Source: Neobacillus vireti (GTDB lineage Bacteria; Bacillota; Bacilli; Bacillales; Cytobacillaceae). Taken from it: a stretch of DNA of 64,000 nucleotides. A model generated the notes under the pieces. That model had not been told where the DNA came from, did not search any database, and worked only from the letters and a program-made list of their open reading frames with translations. The stretch spans positions 1 to 64,000 of the forward strand of contig NZ_LDNB01000003.1 of NCBI RefSeq assembly GCF_001026695.1, read 5' to 3'. The position numbers were made by a program, and so were the translations under genes. Below are positions 54,987 to 64,000 of this stretch, piece after piece (position 1 is the first letter of the stretch; each line of letters opens with the position of its first letter).

Positions 54987-55586
54987 CTACTTTGTTGCCT
55001 TTATGATAAAATAACCTTTGGATTTGTCAATTGTCTCTACAACGGAAAACATCGTCTCTAATTTTTCAAATGTAGATGGCGCCCCTTGTTTCTTTTGAAT
55101 GACTACCCAAAGCGCGCCTCCAGAAACAAGATGCTCAAAGCTTTGTTCATATATATCATGAACCGTCTTTTTTCCTGCTCTTATTGGCGGGTTTGTTAGG
55201 ATGGCAGCAAACGTAGTTTCTTTTACATTTAGCAGCCGATCACTCTCATAGATTTCAACATTGTTGATTTCATTCAGGGCTGCATTATCCTTGGCCAGTT
55301 CTATTGCTCGTTCATTAACATCCACCATGTGAACCTTACGTCCATGGTTTTCTTTCGCAATCGATAATCCAATCGGTCCATAGCCGCAGCCTACATCAAG
55401 AACAAGCCCTTCCACCTCCGGCATAATAAAAGACTCGATTAGCAAACGGGAGCCAAAGTCTACTTCCTTTTTCGAAAAAACACCGTTATCGGTTTTAAAA
55501 CGAAAAAGATGATTCTTTAGGGTGAAATCCCAATATTTCGGATCACTTTCAACCTTTTGAGTTCGAGAATAGTAGTGTTCAGACAT
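54987..55586 (-). CDS. ybxB: RsmC-like class I SAM-dependent methyltransferase YbxB
   Basis: A 199-residue methyltransferase with the SAM loop LDVGCGYGPIGL and the catalytic NPPIRAGK, the N6/N2-purine methyltransferase motif seen in 16S rRNA G1207 enzymes. ATG 55586 has GGAGG 8 nt upstream. It lies between rplL and rpoB as in B. subtilis, separated from rplL by a terminator. Confidence 0.9.
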   Translation of the reverse strand: MSEHYYSRTQKVESDPKYWDFTLKNHLFRFKTDNGVFSKKEVDFGSRLLIESFIMPEVEGLVLDVGCGYGPIGLSIAKENHGRKVHMVDVNERAIELAKDNAALNEINNVEIYESDRLLNVKETTFAAILTNPPIRAGKKTVHDIYEQSFEHLVSGGALWVVIQKKQGAPSTFEKLETMFSVVETIDKSKGYFIIKATK

Positions 55587-55644
55587 CAGACTCACCTCCC
55601 GGGGAGTATTAAAAATAGAGGTAATCGGGGATATTTATCAAGTG

Positions 55645-55676
55645 AAAAAAAGCCCGCTTATACAGCGAGCTTTTTT
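55645..55676 (-). terminator. terminator after rplL
   Basis: AAAAAAGCTCGC and GCGGGCTTTTTTT arms around TGTATAA on the minus strand, between rplL and ybxB. Confidence 0.85.
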
Positions 55677-55685
55677 ATAGATAAA

Positions 55686-56048
55686 TTACTTAACTTCAAC
55701 GTTAGCTCCAACTTCAGCAAGCTTAGCTTTAACTTCTTCAGCTTCTTCTTTAGAAACGCCTTCTTTAAGAGCTTTTGGTGCGTTGTCAACAAGGTCTTTT
55801 GCTTCTTTAAGTCCAAGACCAGTGATTTCACGAACAACTTTGATAACTTTGATTTTTTGATCGCCAGCGCTAGCTAGGATTACATCAAATTCAGTTTGCT
55901 CTTCAACAGCAGCAGCACCAGCTCCGCCAACCATTGCTACTGGAGCAGCAGCAGTTACGCCGAATTCTTCTTCGATTGCTTTTACTAGATCGTTAAGTTC
56001 TAAAACAGTCATAGATTTAACTGCTTCAATGATTTGTTCTTTAGTCAT
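55686..56048 (-). CDS. rplL: 50S ribosomal protein L7/L12
   Basis: A 120-residue L7/L12 with N-terminal dimerisation domain, Ala/Gly-rich hinge ([18 protein letters not shown]) and C-terminal factor-binding domain ([20 protein letters not shown]). It forms the stalk with L10. Confidence 0.98.
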   Translation of the reverse strand: MTKEQIIEAVKSMTVLELNDLVKAIEEEFGVTAAAPVAMVGGAGAAAVEEQTEFDVILASAGDQKIKVIKVVREITGLGLKEAKDLVDNAPKALKEGVSKEEAEEVKAKLAEVGANVEVK

Positions 56049-56105
56049 GATTAAGTTTCCTCCTTAGTTTTCGTTCAAGTTTATTGGTTAAAGCTTAAGT
56101 TTAAC

Positions 56106-56606
56106 TTACGCGCCTTGTTCTTCTTTTTGATCTGCCACAGCTTTTGCAGCAAGAGCAAGATTGCGAATTGGAGCTTGTAGTACGCTGAGTAGCATAGATA
56201 GCAAGCCTTCGCGTGATGGTAGGTCAGCAAGAGCTTTGATTTCTTCAGCCGTTGCAACGTTCCCTTCAATTACACCTGCTTTAAGTTCAAGTGCTTCATG
56301 CTTCTTCGCGAAATCATTCAAAATTTTAGCTGGTGCTACAACATCTTCGGTACTGAACGCGATTGCGTTTGGACCTGTTAATGCTTCGTTTAAACCTGAA
56401 AGCTCAGCAGCATCAGCCGCACGGCGTGCCATTGAGTTTTTGTACACCTTAAACTCGACGCCAGCTTCGCGAAGTTGTTTACGAAGTTCAGTAACTTCAG
56501 AAACTGTAAGACCACGATAATCAACAACAACAGTTGATACACTCGCTTTTAATTTGTTTGAAATTTCTTCAACAATGTGTTTCTTTGCTTCGATTGCACT
56601 GCTCAT
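56106..56606 (-). CDS. rplJ: 50S ribosomal protein L10
   Basis: A 166-residue L10 ([20 protein letters not shown]), base of the L7/L12 stalk. ATG 56606 lies behind AGGAGGTG; 15 upstream in-frame residues are inside the leader and not translated. Likely autoregulated through the leader just upstream. Confidence 0.98.
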   Translation of the reverse strand: MSSAIEAKKHIVEEISNKLKASVSTVVVDYRGLTVSEVTELRKQLREAGVEFKVYKNSMARRAADAAELSGLNEALTGPNAIAFSTEDVVAPAKILNDFAKKHEALELKAGVIEGNVATAEEIKALADLPSREGLLSMLLSVLQAPIRNLALAAKAVADQKEEQGA

Positions 56607-56795
56607 CTTTACACCTCCTGTAGAATATCTACATTTATACCAGGAAAGCAAAAGCCTCCATATCGATTTTCAGACATGGAGGCAGCATACATCAGCTGAA
56701 ACGGTTCAGCTAAATCTATTCTCTAACCTCGGCAGGAAATTAAGCCCGTAAGCACCTGCTGTCTACAGTACAAATGTTTATTATTTTAACAACAA
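56607..56795 (-). promoter_or_regulatory. L10 leader with attenuator hairpin
   Basis: About 190 nt of leader between the promoter and rplJ. It has a CAGCTGAACC/GGTTTCAGCTG-like region and ends in GCCTCCAT / ATGGAGGC (56654-56683) followed by TTTTGCTTT on the minus strand. This is the position and shape of the L10 autoregulatory leader of Firmicutes, in which L10-L12 binding favours termination. Confidence 0.7.
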
Positions 56796-56800
56796 AACAC

Positions 56801-56829
56801 ATTATATAAAATGTAGTTATGTTTGTCAA
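56801..56829 (-). promoter_or_regulatory. rplJ-rplL promoter
   Basis: Minus strand TTGACA (56824-56829), 17-bp spacer, TATAAT (56801-56806): a perfect sigA consensus. Confidence 0.92.
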
Positions 56830-56839
56830 TTGGTAAAAA

Positions 56840-57538
56840 TTACTTAACTGCAACGGATGAAGGATCTACCTTCACGCCAGGTCCCATTGTTGAAGCAACT
56901 GTTACGTTCTTCATGTATGTGCCTTTTGCAGCAGCAGGCTTAACTTTTAACAGAGTTTCAAACACTGTGTTAAAGTTTTCAACCAACTTTTCGTTTTCGA
57001 AAGATGCTTTACCGATTGGTACGTGGATGTTACCAGACTTATCAACGCGGTATTCAACTTTACCTGCTTTAATTTCATTGATTGCTCTTGTTACATCAAA
57101 TGTAACAGTACCTGTTTTAGGGTTTGGCATTAAGCCTTTAGGTCCTAATACACGTCCTAGTTTACCAACTTCACCCATCATGTCAGGAGTTGCAACGATA
57201 ACATCAAATTCAAACCAACCTTGTTGGATTTTGTTGATGTATTCTGCATCGCCTACATAATCAGCGCCAGCTGCTTCTGCTTCCTTCACTTTTTCACCCT
57301 TCGCGAATACTAATACGCGTTGAGTTTTACCAGTTCCGTTTGGAAGTACAACTGCGCCACGGATTTGTTGGTCCGCTTTCTTAGGATCAACGCCTAAACG
57401 GAAAGCAACCTCAAGAGTCGCATCAAATTTTGTGTAGTTTGTTTTCTTTGCAAGATCAATTGCTTCTGCAATTGGGTATGCCTTTAGGCGATCTACAAGC
57501 TTAGAAGCTTCTAAATACTTTTTACCTTTTTTAGCCAT
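56840..57538 (-). CDS. rplA: 50S ribosomal protein L1
   Basis: A 232-residue L1 ([39 protein letters not shown]) on the mobile L1 stalk at the E site. Confidence 0.98.
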   Translation of the reverse strand: MAKKGKKYLEASKLVDRLKAYPIAEAIDLAKKTNYTKFDATLEVAFRLGVDPKKADQQIRGAVVLPNGTGKTQRVLVFAKGEKVKEAEAAGADYVGDAEYINKIQQGWFEFDVIVATPDMMGEVGKLGRVLGPKGLMPNPKTGTVTFDVTRAINEIKAGKVEYRVDKSGNIHVPIGKASFENEKLVENFNTVFETLLKVKPAAAKGTYMKNVTVASTMGPGVKVDPSSVAVK

Positions 57539-57590
57539 TTTTATTTCCTCCTAGAATGTGGTTTTAGCGAATAATTCTCCCACGAATAAA

Positions 57591-57610
57591 GGTTGCGTAA
57601 CCACGCAACC
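57591..57610 (-). terminator. hairpin between rplK and rplA
   Basis: GGTTGCGT and ACGCAACC arms around GGTT, then TTTATTC on the minus strand. A possible partial terminator or L1-binding structure. Confidence 0.45.
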
Positions 57611-57638
57611 CCCACTCATTACAAACAGTTCACATGGA

Positions 57639-58064
57639 TTAGTCTTCGATAACAATTCCCATGCTGCGTGCAGTACCTTCAACCATGCGCATTGCTGCTT
57701 CAACACTTGCTGCATTTAGGTCAGGCATTTTTTGTTCCGCTATCCCGCGTACTGTATCACGCTTTACTGTTGCTACTTTATTACGGTTAGGCTGGCCTGA
57801 ACCAGACTGAATTCCAGCTGCTACTTTCAATAGAACGGCAGCAGGAGGAGTTTTCGTAATAAATGTAAATGAACGGTCTTCAAAAACCGTGATTTCAACA
57901 GGAATGATCAATCCAGCTTGATCTGCTGTACGAGCGTTAAATTCTTTACAGAATCCCATGATGTTAACACCGGCTTGACCTAGTGCAGGACCAACTGGCG
58001 GCGCTGGGTTTGCTTTACCAGCAGGAATTTGTAATTTAACAACTTTAATTACTTTTTTAGCCAC
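57639..58064 (-). CDS. rplK: 50S ribosomal protein L11
   Basis: A 141-residue L11 ([40 protein letters not shown]), part of the GTPase-associated centre and needed for RelA activation; thiopeptide site residues look normal. The GTG at 58064 lies 8 nt after TAAGGAGG. Confidence 0.98.
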   Translation of the reverse strand: MAKKVIKVVKLQIPAGKANPAPPVGPALGQAGVNIMGFCKEFNARTADQAGLIIPVEITVFEDRSFTFITKTPPAAVLLKVAAGIQSGSGQPNRNKVATVKRDTVRGIAEQKMPDLNAASVEAAMRMVEGTARSMGIVIED

Positions 58065-58203
58065 GAGACACACCTCCTTAAAGTCCGTGATGTGGTAATT
58101 GGGAACCTTTGGAACCCTCCCACTCAGGTATCTGTCTTTATATATTAATCATAAAGAACTTGATTAAAGTCTTGTCTCACTAAGAGACATACTGACCTAT
58201 GAA

Positions 58204-58232
58204 ATATTACCACTTTTTAAAAATGATTTCAA
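58204..58232 (-). promoter_or_regulatory. rplK-rplA promoter
   Basis: Minus strand TTGAAA (58227-58232), 17-bp spacer ending TGG, TAATAT (58204-58209), with a leader of about 130 nt carrying a GTCTC / GAGAC hairpin. Confidence 0.65.
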
Positions 58233-58277
58233 GTTTTTTTACAATATCAGTTTATTTTTCTTTAAAAGCTAATTAAA

Positions 58278-58811
58278 TTAGAGTTTTTCAATTTGTGTAA
58301 AATCTAGTTCTACTGGAGTATCCCGTCCAAACATATTTACAAGAACTTTCAGCTTTGATCTGTCCTTGTCCAGTTCTTCAATAGACCCCGTGAAGTTAGC
58401 GAATGGTCCTTCCTTCACCCGTACTGTTTCCCCAAGTTCATAATTAACATCGACGCGTTTTTCTTCTACGCCCATCCGTTTAAGAATCATGACCACTTCT
58501 TCCGGAAGTAGCGGTGTCGGTTTGGAACCAGATCCCGCAGAGCCGACAAATCCCGTTACGCCAGGCGTATTGCGGACAACATACCAAGAATCGTCCGTCA
58601 TCACAATTTCAACCAAGACATAGCCTGGGAACACTTTCCGTTTAACTACTTTTTTCTTGCCATTTTTGAAATCAGTTTCTTCTTCTTCAGGAACAACGAC
58701 ACGGAATATTTTATCCGACATCCCCATTGATTCCACACGCTTTTCTAAGTTAGCTTTTACTTTATTTTCATACCCCGAGTACGTATGAACTACATACCAA
58801 TTCTTTTCCAT
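58278..58811 (-). CDS. nusG: transcription termination/antitermination factor NusG
   Basis: A 177-residue NusG with the NGN domain (NWYVVHTYSGYENKVKANLE) and C-terminal KOW domain (GETVRVKEGPFANFTGSIEE). In B. subtilis it is a sequence-dependent pausing factor. A terminator-like hairpin lies between secE and this gene. Confidence 0.98.
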   Translation of the reverse strand: MEKNWYVVHTYSGYENKVKANLEKRVESMGMSDKIFRVVVPEEEETDFKNGKKKVVKRKVFPGYVLVEIVMTDDSWYVVRNTPGVTGFVGSAGSGSKPTPLLPEEVVMILKRMGVEEKRVDVNYELGETVRVKEGPFANFTGSIEELDKDRSKLKVLVNMFGRDTPVELDFTQIEKL

Positions 58812-58877
58812 TTAAGAGGACTAGAGCGTCCGTCCCTCCCTATTCTATCAGTTAAAAATTTATTTTTTAAGCAAATG

Positions 58878-58902
58878 AAAAAACCCGCATAGACGGGCTT
58901 TT
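58878..58902 (-). terminator. terminator-like hairpin between secE and nusG
   Basis: Minus strand AAAGCCCG and CGGGTTTTTT around TCTATG. It is followed by T-rich sequence and lies 67 bp before the nusG start. Confidence 0.75.
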
Positions 58903-58927
58903 AGATAAAATTTCCTTATTAATCACC

Positions 58928-58958
58928 ATTATACCATGAAAGGTAACTTATTATTCAA
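58928..58958 (-). promoter_or_regulatory. possible nusG promoter overlapping the secE stop
   Basis: Minus strand TATAAT (58928-58933) preceded by TGG (extended -10), with TTGAAT 19 bp upstream (58953-58958). It fires into the hairpin ahead of nusG. Confidence 0.5.
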
Positions 58959-59133
58959 GAATTAAACGAATCAATTTTGAAATTCCTAAATCCAGAACGG
59001 CGAAGAACGCTGCGAAAAAAACAACGGTCGATAATACAGTAACGGTAGAACGAGTTAATTCACTGCGCTTTGGCCAACTGACCTTTCTCATTTCACGGAT
59101 AACATCACTGAAGAACTTCGTTATGCGCTGCAT
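58951..59133 (-). CDS. secE: protein translocase subunit SecE
   Basis: A 60-residue single-helix SecE: amphipathic VIREMRKVSWPKRSELTRST followed by one membrane segment (VLSTVVFFAAFFAVLDLGI). It clamps SecY. Confidence 0.97.
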   Translation of the reverse strand: MQRITKFFSDVIREMRKVSWPKRSELTRSTVTVLSTVVFFAAFFAVLDLGISKLIRLILE

Positions 59134-59184
59134 CTTTAGTAACCCCCAAAATCTAAAAATAACTGCTAGAAAATCTATCTACTT

Positions 59185-59331
59185 TTACTTTGTTTCCCGG
59201 TGTATCGTTTGGGTTGTGCAAGTTTTGCAGAATTTTCTCAATTCTAACCTCTTTGTTTGTGTCTCTTTGCTGACGGTCGAATAATTCCGCGAGCCGCAGT
59301 CAACACAAGCAAGAATTACCTTTTTGCTCAT
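59185..59331 (-). CDS. rpmGB: 50S ribosomal protein L33 (RpmGB)
   Basis: A 48-residue L33 read directly from the sequence: [20 protein letters not shown], ending [10 protein letters not shown]. The two CxxC pairs (CVDC and CKTC) make it the zinc-binding form. It lies immediately upstream of secE as in B. subtilis. Confidence 0.95.
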   Translation of the reverse strand: MSKKVILACVDCGSRNYSTVSKETQTKRLELRKFCKTCTTQTIHRETK

Positions 59332-59370
59332 ATTTCGACACCTTCACCCATTTTTCTTTATATCCTTAAA

Positions 59371-59399
59371 AATGTAACACGACACCTAATTAATGTCAA
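59371..59399 (-). promoter_or_regulatory. rpmGB-secE promoter
   Basis: Minus strand TTGACA (59394-59399), 17-bp spacer ending TGT, TACATT (59371-59376). Confidence 0.7.
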
Positions 59400-59441
59400 T
59401 ATCTAATAAGAACGGATTCAACATAATAGCAATGATTTAAT

Positions 59442-60092
59442 TTACAAGGAAAATTCCCGAATTTCTAAGTATCGTTCAAGCTTTCTTTTCACTCGCTGCA
59501 AGGCATTATCAATCGATTTAACATGGCGGTTAAGCTCCTCAGAAATCTCTTGATATGATTGACCATCTAAGTAAAGGGCTAGAACTTTTCGCTCTAAGTC
59601 GCTTAATAATTCAGACATTTTTACCTCTATATGGTCATATTCCTCTTGATTAATAAATAATTCTTCCGGGTCAAGTACTTTAGCACCTGACAGAACATCC
59701 ATTAATGTCCGGTCTGATTCTTCATCATAAATAGGCTTGTCCAAAGAGACATAGGAATTCAACGGGATATGCTTCTGCCGTGTTGCCGTTTTAATCGCAG
59801 TAATAATTTGTCTGGTTATACATAGCTCAGCAAATGCCTTGAAGGAGGTAAGCTTGTCCTCGCGGAAGTCACGAATCGCCTTATAAAGTCCAATCATTCC
59901 TTCTTGGACGATATCTTCCTTATCCGCGCCAATTAAAAAATAGGATCTTGCTTTTGCACGTACAAAATTACGATACTTATGGATTAAATAATCCAATGCT
60001 TCACTATCACCTTGATGCACTAAGTCGACAATTTCCTCATCTTCCATTACGAAGAAGTGGTCATTGCTTTTTGTCCTGAAGTCCGTACTCAA
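59442..60092 (-). CDS. sigH: RNA polymerase sigma-H factor
   Basis: A 216-residue sigma-70-family factor for early stationary phase and sporulation. Region 2 (SEALDYLIHKYRNFVRAKAR; DIVQEGMIGLYKAIRDF) and region 4 (LYLDGQSYQEISEELNRHVK) match B. subtilis SigH. I take the TTG at 60092, 7 nt after GGAGGGG; an upstream frame of nine residues has no site. An SD with a TTG start may limit translation. Confidence 0.95.
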   Translation of the reverse strand: MSTDFRTKSNDHFFVMEDEEIVDLVHQGDSEALDYLIHKYRNFVRAKARSYFLIGADKEDIVQEGMIGLYKAIRDFREDKLTSFKAFAELCITRQIITAIKTATRQKHIPLNSYVSLDKPIYDEESDRTLMDVLSGAKVLDPEELFINQEEYDHIEVKMSELLSDLERKVLALYLDGQSYQEISEELNRHVKSIDNALQRVKRKLERYLEIREFSL

Positions 60093-60162
60093 CGTAGATC
60101 CCCTCCACCGAACAAGCATAGATATTAATAGTATACATTAGAAGTATTTTGAAGTCGAGAGC

Positions 60163-60672
60163 TCATTTCTGTCCTCTTCGCCATTTTTCAAAAATTTCTG
60201 CCATCTCATCGCTAATCGGTATTTTGGAAACTGGTTTTTTTTCTTGAATGTTCTTCACTTTTTTTTCAATGCCTTTTTCAATCGCGGACATTTCTATTAG
60301 GAGCTCGCGTGCTGACATCCTTAGAGCCCCTTGTCCAAAAATCGCCCATTGTTCGGTGAAATCTGAAGTGGCAACATGCACCTGCGTTCTCCGATTATTT
60401 AAACTAATGGCTAACTTCTCAATCCGCTCATCCGCTGTTTCATTTTCTTTTGTAAAAATGACTTCTACTTTATGATTTTTATATTTTTTTTCTGTCCCTT
60501 GCACATAATAGGCATCGAATACAACGATTACACGATACCCAGAAAAGGCCTGGTATTCTGCCATTCTTTCCACTAAGCGGTCCCTAGCCGCGGGCAGGTC
60601 TCGATCCTTTAACACCTTTAGTTCTGGCCAGGCACCAATAATGTTATATCCATCAACGAGCAGGATATCCAT
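60163..60672 (-). CDS. rae1: Rae1/YacP ribosome-dependent endoribonuclease
   Basis: A 169-residue NYN/PIN-like nuclease (MDILLVDGYNIIGAWPELKV; ETADERIEKLA; VATSDFTEQ). In B. subtilis Rae1 enters the ribosomal A site and cleaves mRNA in a translation-dependent way. Acidic residues of the site (Asp7, Asp52, Glu/Asp in ETADERIE, Asp in SDF) are visible. It overlaps nothing but follows rlmB by only 3 bp. Confidence 0.92.
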   Translation of the reverse strand: MDILLVDGYNIIGAWPELKVLKDRDLPAARDRLVERMAEYQAFSGYRVIVVFDAYYVQGTEKKYKNHKVEVIFTKENETADERIEKLAISLNNRRTQVHVATSDFTEQWAIFGQGALRMSARELLIEMSAIEKGIEKKVKNIQEKKPVSKIPISDEMAEIFEKWRRGQK

Positions 60673-60675
60673 AAG

Positions 60676-61419
60676 CTACCTCTCGAGCGGATGCCGTTTT
60701 CGATAAACCTCATACATGAGCAATGCCGCAGCCACAGAGGCATTCAAGGATGTTACTTTCCCGGTCATCGGCAAATGAATGAGAAAATCACATTTTTCTC
60801 CGATGAGCCGGCCCATCCCCTTTCCTTCACTGCCAATAACTAAGCCCAGTGGCAGCGAGCCATCTATTTGACGGTAATCTTGCTTGCCCTTGGCGTCTGT
60901 TCCAGCAATCCATACGCCTCGCTCTTTTAATTCATCAATCGTCCGCGCCATATTGGTCACGCGGACTACCGGTATATATTCAATTGCGCCTGTCGAAGCT
61001 TTTGCGACTGTCGCCGTTAATCCAACAGCCCTTCGCTTCGGAATAATAATCCCATGGGCACCGACGGCATCCGCCGTCCTCATAATCGAACCAAGGTTAT
61101 GCGGGTCCTCAATTTCATCCAACAACAAGAAGAATGGAGGTTCATTTTTCTTTTCGGCCGCCGCAAACAAATCATCGATTTCCGCATATTGATAGGCAGC
61201 AACATAAGCCAAGACCCCTTGATGATTTTCTCCCGAGATTTGGTCGATTTTTTTCTTTGGGACAAATTGAACGAGCACATTTGCTTCTTTTGCTAACTGA
61301 GTAATCTGCTGCATCTGCCCGCGCTGCGATCCTTCTGCAATTAAGATTTTATTAATATCCCTTTCTGATTTTAGTGCTTCGATAACTGGATTTTTTCCCA
61401 CGATGTATTCTTGGTCCAT
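60676..61419 (-). CDS. rlmB: 23S rRNA 2'-O-ribose methyltransferase RlmB
   Basis: A 247-residue SpoU/TrmH-type knotted methyltransferase with an N-terminal L30e-like substrate-binding domain (EYIVGKNPVIEALKSER) and SPOUT motifs DEIEDPHNLGSIMRTADAVG, IGSEGKGM and LPMTGKVTSLNASVAAALL. Targets a G in helix 90-92 of 23S rRNA by family. It abuts mrnC. Confidence 0.95.
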   Translation of the reverse strand: MDQEYIVGKNPVIEALKSERDINKILIAEGSQRGQMQQITQLAKEANVLVQFVPKKKIDQISGENHQGVLAYVAAYQYAEIDDLFAAAEKKNEPPFFLLLDEIEDPHNLGSIMRTADAVGAHGIIIPKRRAVGLTATVAKASTGAIEYIPVVRVTNMARTIDELKERGVWIAGTDAKGKQDYRQIDGSLPLGLVIGSEGKGMGRLIGEKCDFLIHLPMTGKVTSLNASVAAALLMYEVYRKRHPLER

Positions 61420-61839
61420 CTAGCGCTCCTCCCTTCTTTCCTCCACATATAAAAATGCTTTCTGAATAAGCTCCTCTAAACGATTCTGCTTACCAGTCAA
61501 ATATAAATATCCCATCAACGCTTCAAACGCTGTACTGTAGTGATAAGTCTGGACATCTGTATTTTTCGGAACAGTCCCTGATTTTGCATTTCTGCCGCGG
61601 CTAACCACAGCTAATTCTTCCTCATCCAACAGGTTATCTTCCTTCATTTGAAAAAGGATATGGCATTGCGCCTTCGCTGAAACGTACTTCGTTGCCGTAC
61701 GATGCAGCTGATTCGGCCTAACCTTACCGCCGTACAAAAGGTGCCGCCTTACATAGGTTTCAAAGATTGCGTCACCCATGTAGGCAAGCGCGAGGCTGTT
61801 TAATTGTTTTACATCAATTGTCTGTTCATAATCAAGCAT
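61420..61839 (-). CDS. mrnC: Mini-ribonuclease 3
   Basis: A 139-residue catalytic-domain-only RNase III ([40 protein letters not shown]) that matures 23S rRNA ends in B. subtilis. The catalytic Asp and Glu are in GDAIFE and EALMGY. It lies 4 bp after cysS and abuts rlmB. Confidence 0.95.
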   Translation of the reverse strand: MLDYEQTIDVKQLNSLALAYMGDAIFETYVRRHLLYGGKVRPNQLHRTATKYVSAKAQCHILFQMKEDNLLDEEELAVVSRGRNAKSGTVPKNTDVQTYHYSTAFEALMGYLYLTGKQNRLEELIQKAFLYVEERREER

Positions 61840-61843
61840 AAAC

Positions 61844-63241
61844 TCAGCCTCTTTTCCACCTAGTACCTTGCGGTGTGTCTTCTAAAATAATATTCATGTC
61901 CTTTAATTGATCTCTAATTTGATCAGACAATTGGAAGTTCCGGTCTTTCCGTGCCTGAATTCGTTTTTCAATCAGTGCATCAATTTCTTCATCCATTAAC
62001 TCTTCAATTTCAAGCGTCAGCCCTAGAACACGAAATAATTCGTCGAATTGGTTTGTAAATGCATCAATAACTTCCACTGCAGTATTCTTTTCTAAAAGGT
62101 AATAATTAGCCAGCTTTGAAAGATCAAATAAAACAGAAATGGCCTTTGCCGTGTTAAAGTCATCATCCATTGCCTCAATAAATTGTTCACGGGTAGCAGC
62201 AATTTTATTAAGCCACTCATGATTATTATCGGTTAAATCCGTACTCGCCTCTTTGCGATGCTTTAAATTTTGATAAGAGGTTGTCAAGCGCTCCAAAGCA
62301 GCCTTAGTACTTTCCAATAATTCCTCGCTGTAATTAATCGGATTGCGGTAATGAACGGATAACATAAAGAACCGTAACACTTGCGGATTATGTTTTTGAA
62401 TAATTTCATGAACTAACACAAAATTGCCAAGTGATTTAGACATTTTTTCATTATCGATATTAATATAGCCATTGTGCATCCAGTAGTTGGCGAAGGGTTT
62501 ACCGGTAAGGGCCTCTGTTTGAGCAATTTCATTCTCATGATGCGGGAACGTTAGATCCTGACCGCCGGCATGGATATCAATCGTTTCGCCTAAATACTTT
62601 TTCGCCATTGCTGAGCATTCAATATGCCAGCCTGGCCGGCCAAGGCCCCATGGGCTTTCCCAGTAGATTTCCCCTTCTTTTACCGCCTTCCATAAGGCAA
62701 AGTCTAGGTCATCTTGCTTTTTATCACCCACTTCAATTCTTGCTCCAACCTGCAAATCATCGATTGATTGATGGGAAAGCTTGCCGTAACCATCAAATTT
62801 TCTTGTCCGAAAATAAACATCGCCTTCTGATTCATACGCATAGCCCTTTTCAATCAATTGGCTGATGAAATCAATGATGATTCCCATGTTTTCCATGACC
62901 CGTGGATGGACATCTGCTTTTTGGCAGCCTAATGCGGAAACATCCTCATGGTAGGCGCTGATAAAACGGTCGGCAATGGCTGGAACATCTTCCCCTAACT
63001 GATTGGCAGCCCGGATTAACTTGTCATCTACATCGGTAAAGTTCGATACGTACTTGACATCATAGCCGCGGTATTCAAAATAGCGCCGGACCGTATCAAA
63101 GACAATTGCCGGGCGGGCATTTCCAATATGAATATAATTATAGACTGTCGGACCGCAAACATACATTTTGACCTTTCCTTCTTCGAGCGGTACGAAAGTT
63201 TCTTTCTTACGCGTAAGTGTATTATAAATTTGAATGTTCAT
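61844..63241 (-). CDS. cysS: cysteinyl-tRNA synthetase
   Basis: A 465-residue class I synthetase with HIGH-type [15 protein letters not shown] and the zinc site ([26 protein letters not shown]). It overlaps the end of cysE by 20 nt, so serine acetylation and Cys-tRNA charging are co-expressed. In B. subtilis the pair is controlled by a T-box upstream of cysE; that region is outside the window. Confidence 0.98.
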   Translation of the reverse strand: MNIQIYNTLTRKKETFVPLEEGKVKMYVCGPTVYNYIHIGNARPAIVFDTVRRYFEYRGYDVKYVSNFTDVDDKLIRAANQLGEDVPAIADRFISAYHEDVSALGCQKADVHPRVMENMGIIIDFISQLIEKGYAYESEGDVYFRTRKFDGYGKLSHQSIDDLQVGARIEVGDKKQDDLDFALWKAVKEGEIYWESPWGLGRPGWHIECSAMAKKYLGETIDIHAGGQDLTFPHHENEIAQTEALTGKPFANYWMHNGYINIDNEKMSKSLGNFVLVHEIIQKHNPQVLRFFMLSVHYRNPINYSEELLESTKAALERLTTSYQNLKHRKEASTDLTDNNHEWLNKIAATREQFIEAMDDDFNTAKAISVLFDLSKLANYYLLEKNTAVEVIDAFTNQFDELFRVLGLTLEIEELMDEEIDALIEKRIQARKDRNFQLSDQIRDQLKDMNIILEDTPQGTRWKRG

Positions 63242-63890
63242 TGAATTTTATCCTTTCACCTTTGATTTCTTCCAGTTCTTTCTTTAGCTCATCTAGTTCA
63301 TTTTGCATTTCTCTTAAGCGGTCCGCAACCGGATCTGGCAGGTCACAGTGATTTAGGTCTTTATTAATCCGTTTCCCATCTTGAATGACAACCCTGCCCG
63401 GAATACCTACCACGGTTGAATTTGGGGGCACTTCTTTTAAGACAACCGAGCCGCCGCCAATTTTGGAATTCTCTCCAATTGTAATCGATCCGAGTACTTT
63501 CGCTCCGGTAGCAATGAGGACATTATCCTTAATCGTTGGATGCCGTTTCCCTTTTTCTTTCCCCGTTCCACCCAGCGTTACTCCTTGATAGATAGTTACA
63601 TTATCCCCAATTTCACAGGTTTCCCCAATCACCACGCCCATACCGTGGTCAATAAAGAATTTCCTTCCTATTTTTGCCCCTGGGTGAATTTCAATTCCGG
63701 TAAAAAACCGGCTTATCTGCGAAATCGACCTGGCAAGGAAAAGTAATTTGCGATTAAATAATGCGTGTGCCACCCGATGCGCCCAAATAGCGTGTAATCC
63801 TGAATAGGTCAGGATTACCTCAATGGAGCTTCTTGCTGCAGGATCCTGTTCAAAAACGACCTCAACGTCCTCCCTCAACTTTTTGAACAT
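63222..63890 (-). CDS. cysE: serine O-acetyltransferase CysE
   Basis: A 222-residue CysE with N-terminal helical domain ([20 protein letters not shown]) and left-handed beta-helix hexapeptide repeats ([20 protein letters not shown] onward), catalytic Asp/His in [12 protein letters not shown] and [13 protein letters not shown]. It makes O-acetylserine for cysteine synthesis. ATG 63890 lies 6-7 nt after GGGGGG; earlier in-frame residues overlap a repeat. Confidence 0.95.
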   Translation of the reverse strand: MFKKLREDVEVVFEQDPAARSSIEVILTYSGLHAIWAHRVAHALFNRKLLFLARSISQISRFFTGIEIHPGAKIGRKFFIDHGMGVVIGETCEIGDNVTIYQGVTLGGTGKEKGKRHPTIKDNVLIATGAKVLGSITIGENSKIGGGSVVLKEVPPNSTVVGIPGRVVIQDGKRINKDLNHCDLPDPVADRLREMQNELDELKKELEEIKGERIKFNEHSNL

Positions 63891-63914
63891 TGCCATTCCC
63901 CCCCGTTTTTTGAA

Positions 63915-64000
63915 TAAGAAAAGCGCAAGCGCCTTGCTTAGCCCCGACAAGCACAAGACGAGCCGGCCGAAAGGTTGTTTTTTAACCTTTTGGACGGATT
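63915..64000 (-). repeat. GC-rich intergenic palindromic repeat upstream of cysE (runs off the right edge)
   Basis: AAGCGCAAGCGCC, then GCCCCGACAAGC, then GAGCCGGCCGAAAGGTT with its complementary AACCTTTTGG arm. It is far more GC-rich than its surroundings. I recall similar modules as dispersed repeats in Bacillus genomes; only one copy is in this window. Confidence 0.45.

Noticed and set aside
63890..64000. A Cys T-box leader for cysE-cysS
   Set aside because: No GGTGGTACCGCG-like T-box sequence or clear antiterminator is visible in the 110 bases before cysE; it may lie beyond the window.

Overview
The window reads as the chromosome of a low-to-moderate-GC, spore-forming Bacillaceae member (Bacillus sensu lato, perhaps Neobacillus or a relative; the genus is only a guess). 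It has the Bacillus-type sporulation genes pdaB, kbaA, gerD and cwlD next to the beta/str/S10/spc/alpha ribosomal superoperon, purine-rich Shine-Dalgarno sites, TTG and GTG starts in rpoB, rpoC, rplK and sigH, and sigA-type promoters with 17-bp spacers.

Layout. At 1-200 there is an rRNA operon leader with two tandem consensus promoters firing leftward; the 16S gene should lie just outside the window. Positions 249-5340 hold a small unknown gene, pdaB, kbaA, gerD, salA, cwlD and ybaK, the order known from B. subtilis. Between ybaK and rpsI, where B. subtilis has only ybaJ, there are about 17.7 kb of accessory genes. These are a coupled SDR / QueA-like / VOC trio (5576-7686), a YhcY/YhcZ-like two-component system with a cysteine-rich GAF domain (7735-9500), and a carboxylate-catabolism locus (9663-23159). 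From 23342 to the right end nearly everything is on the minus strand: rpsI-rplM, truA-ecfT-ecfA2-ecfA1, rplQ-rpoA-rpsK-rpsM-rpmJ-infA-adk-secY, the spc and S10 operons, tufA-fusA-rpsG-rpsL-ybxF, rpoC-rpoB, ybxB, rplL-rplJ, rplA-rplK, nusG, secE-rpmGB, sigH, rae1, rlmB, mrnC, cysS and cysE.

The most interesting part is 9663-23159. It encodes PrpD (2-methylcitrate dehydratase), PrpB (methylisocitrate lyase), PrpF (aconitate-type cis/trans isomerase), an AcnA-type Fe-S aconitase, an RraA-family aldolase, a LysR regulator, a complete NitT/TauT-type ABC importer, and a divergent CitA/CitB-like two-component system. Every step from 2-methylcitrate to pyruvate plus succinate is present, but there is no methylcitrate synthase (PrpC) and no propionyl-CoA-forming enzyme. 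My reading is a system that imports an external tricarboxylate (2-methylcitrate, methylaconitate or trans-aconitate) and feeds it into central metabolism, induced by the sensor kinase and repressed by CcpA through a near-consensus cre box on the importer promoter. The substrate is inferred, not shown.

Other notable points are a solitary 32-nt type I-C-like CRISPR repeat between ecfA1 and rplQ, the absence of map and the KOW gene between adk and infA, a QueA paralogue lacking the usual active-site loop, a PdaB with altered metal-site residues, and a promoter plus terminator-like hairpin between secE and nusG.
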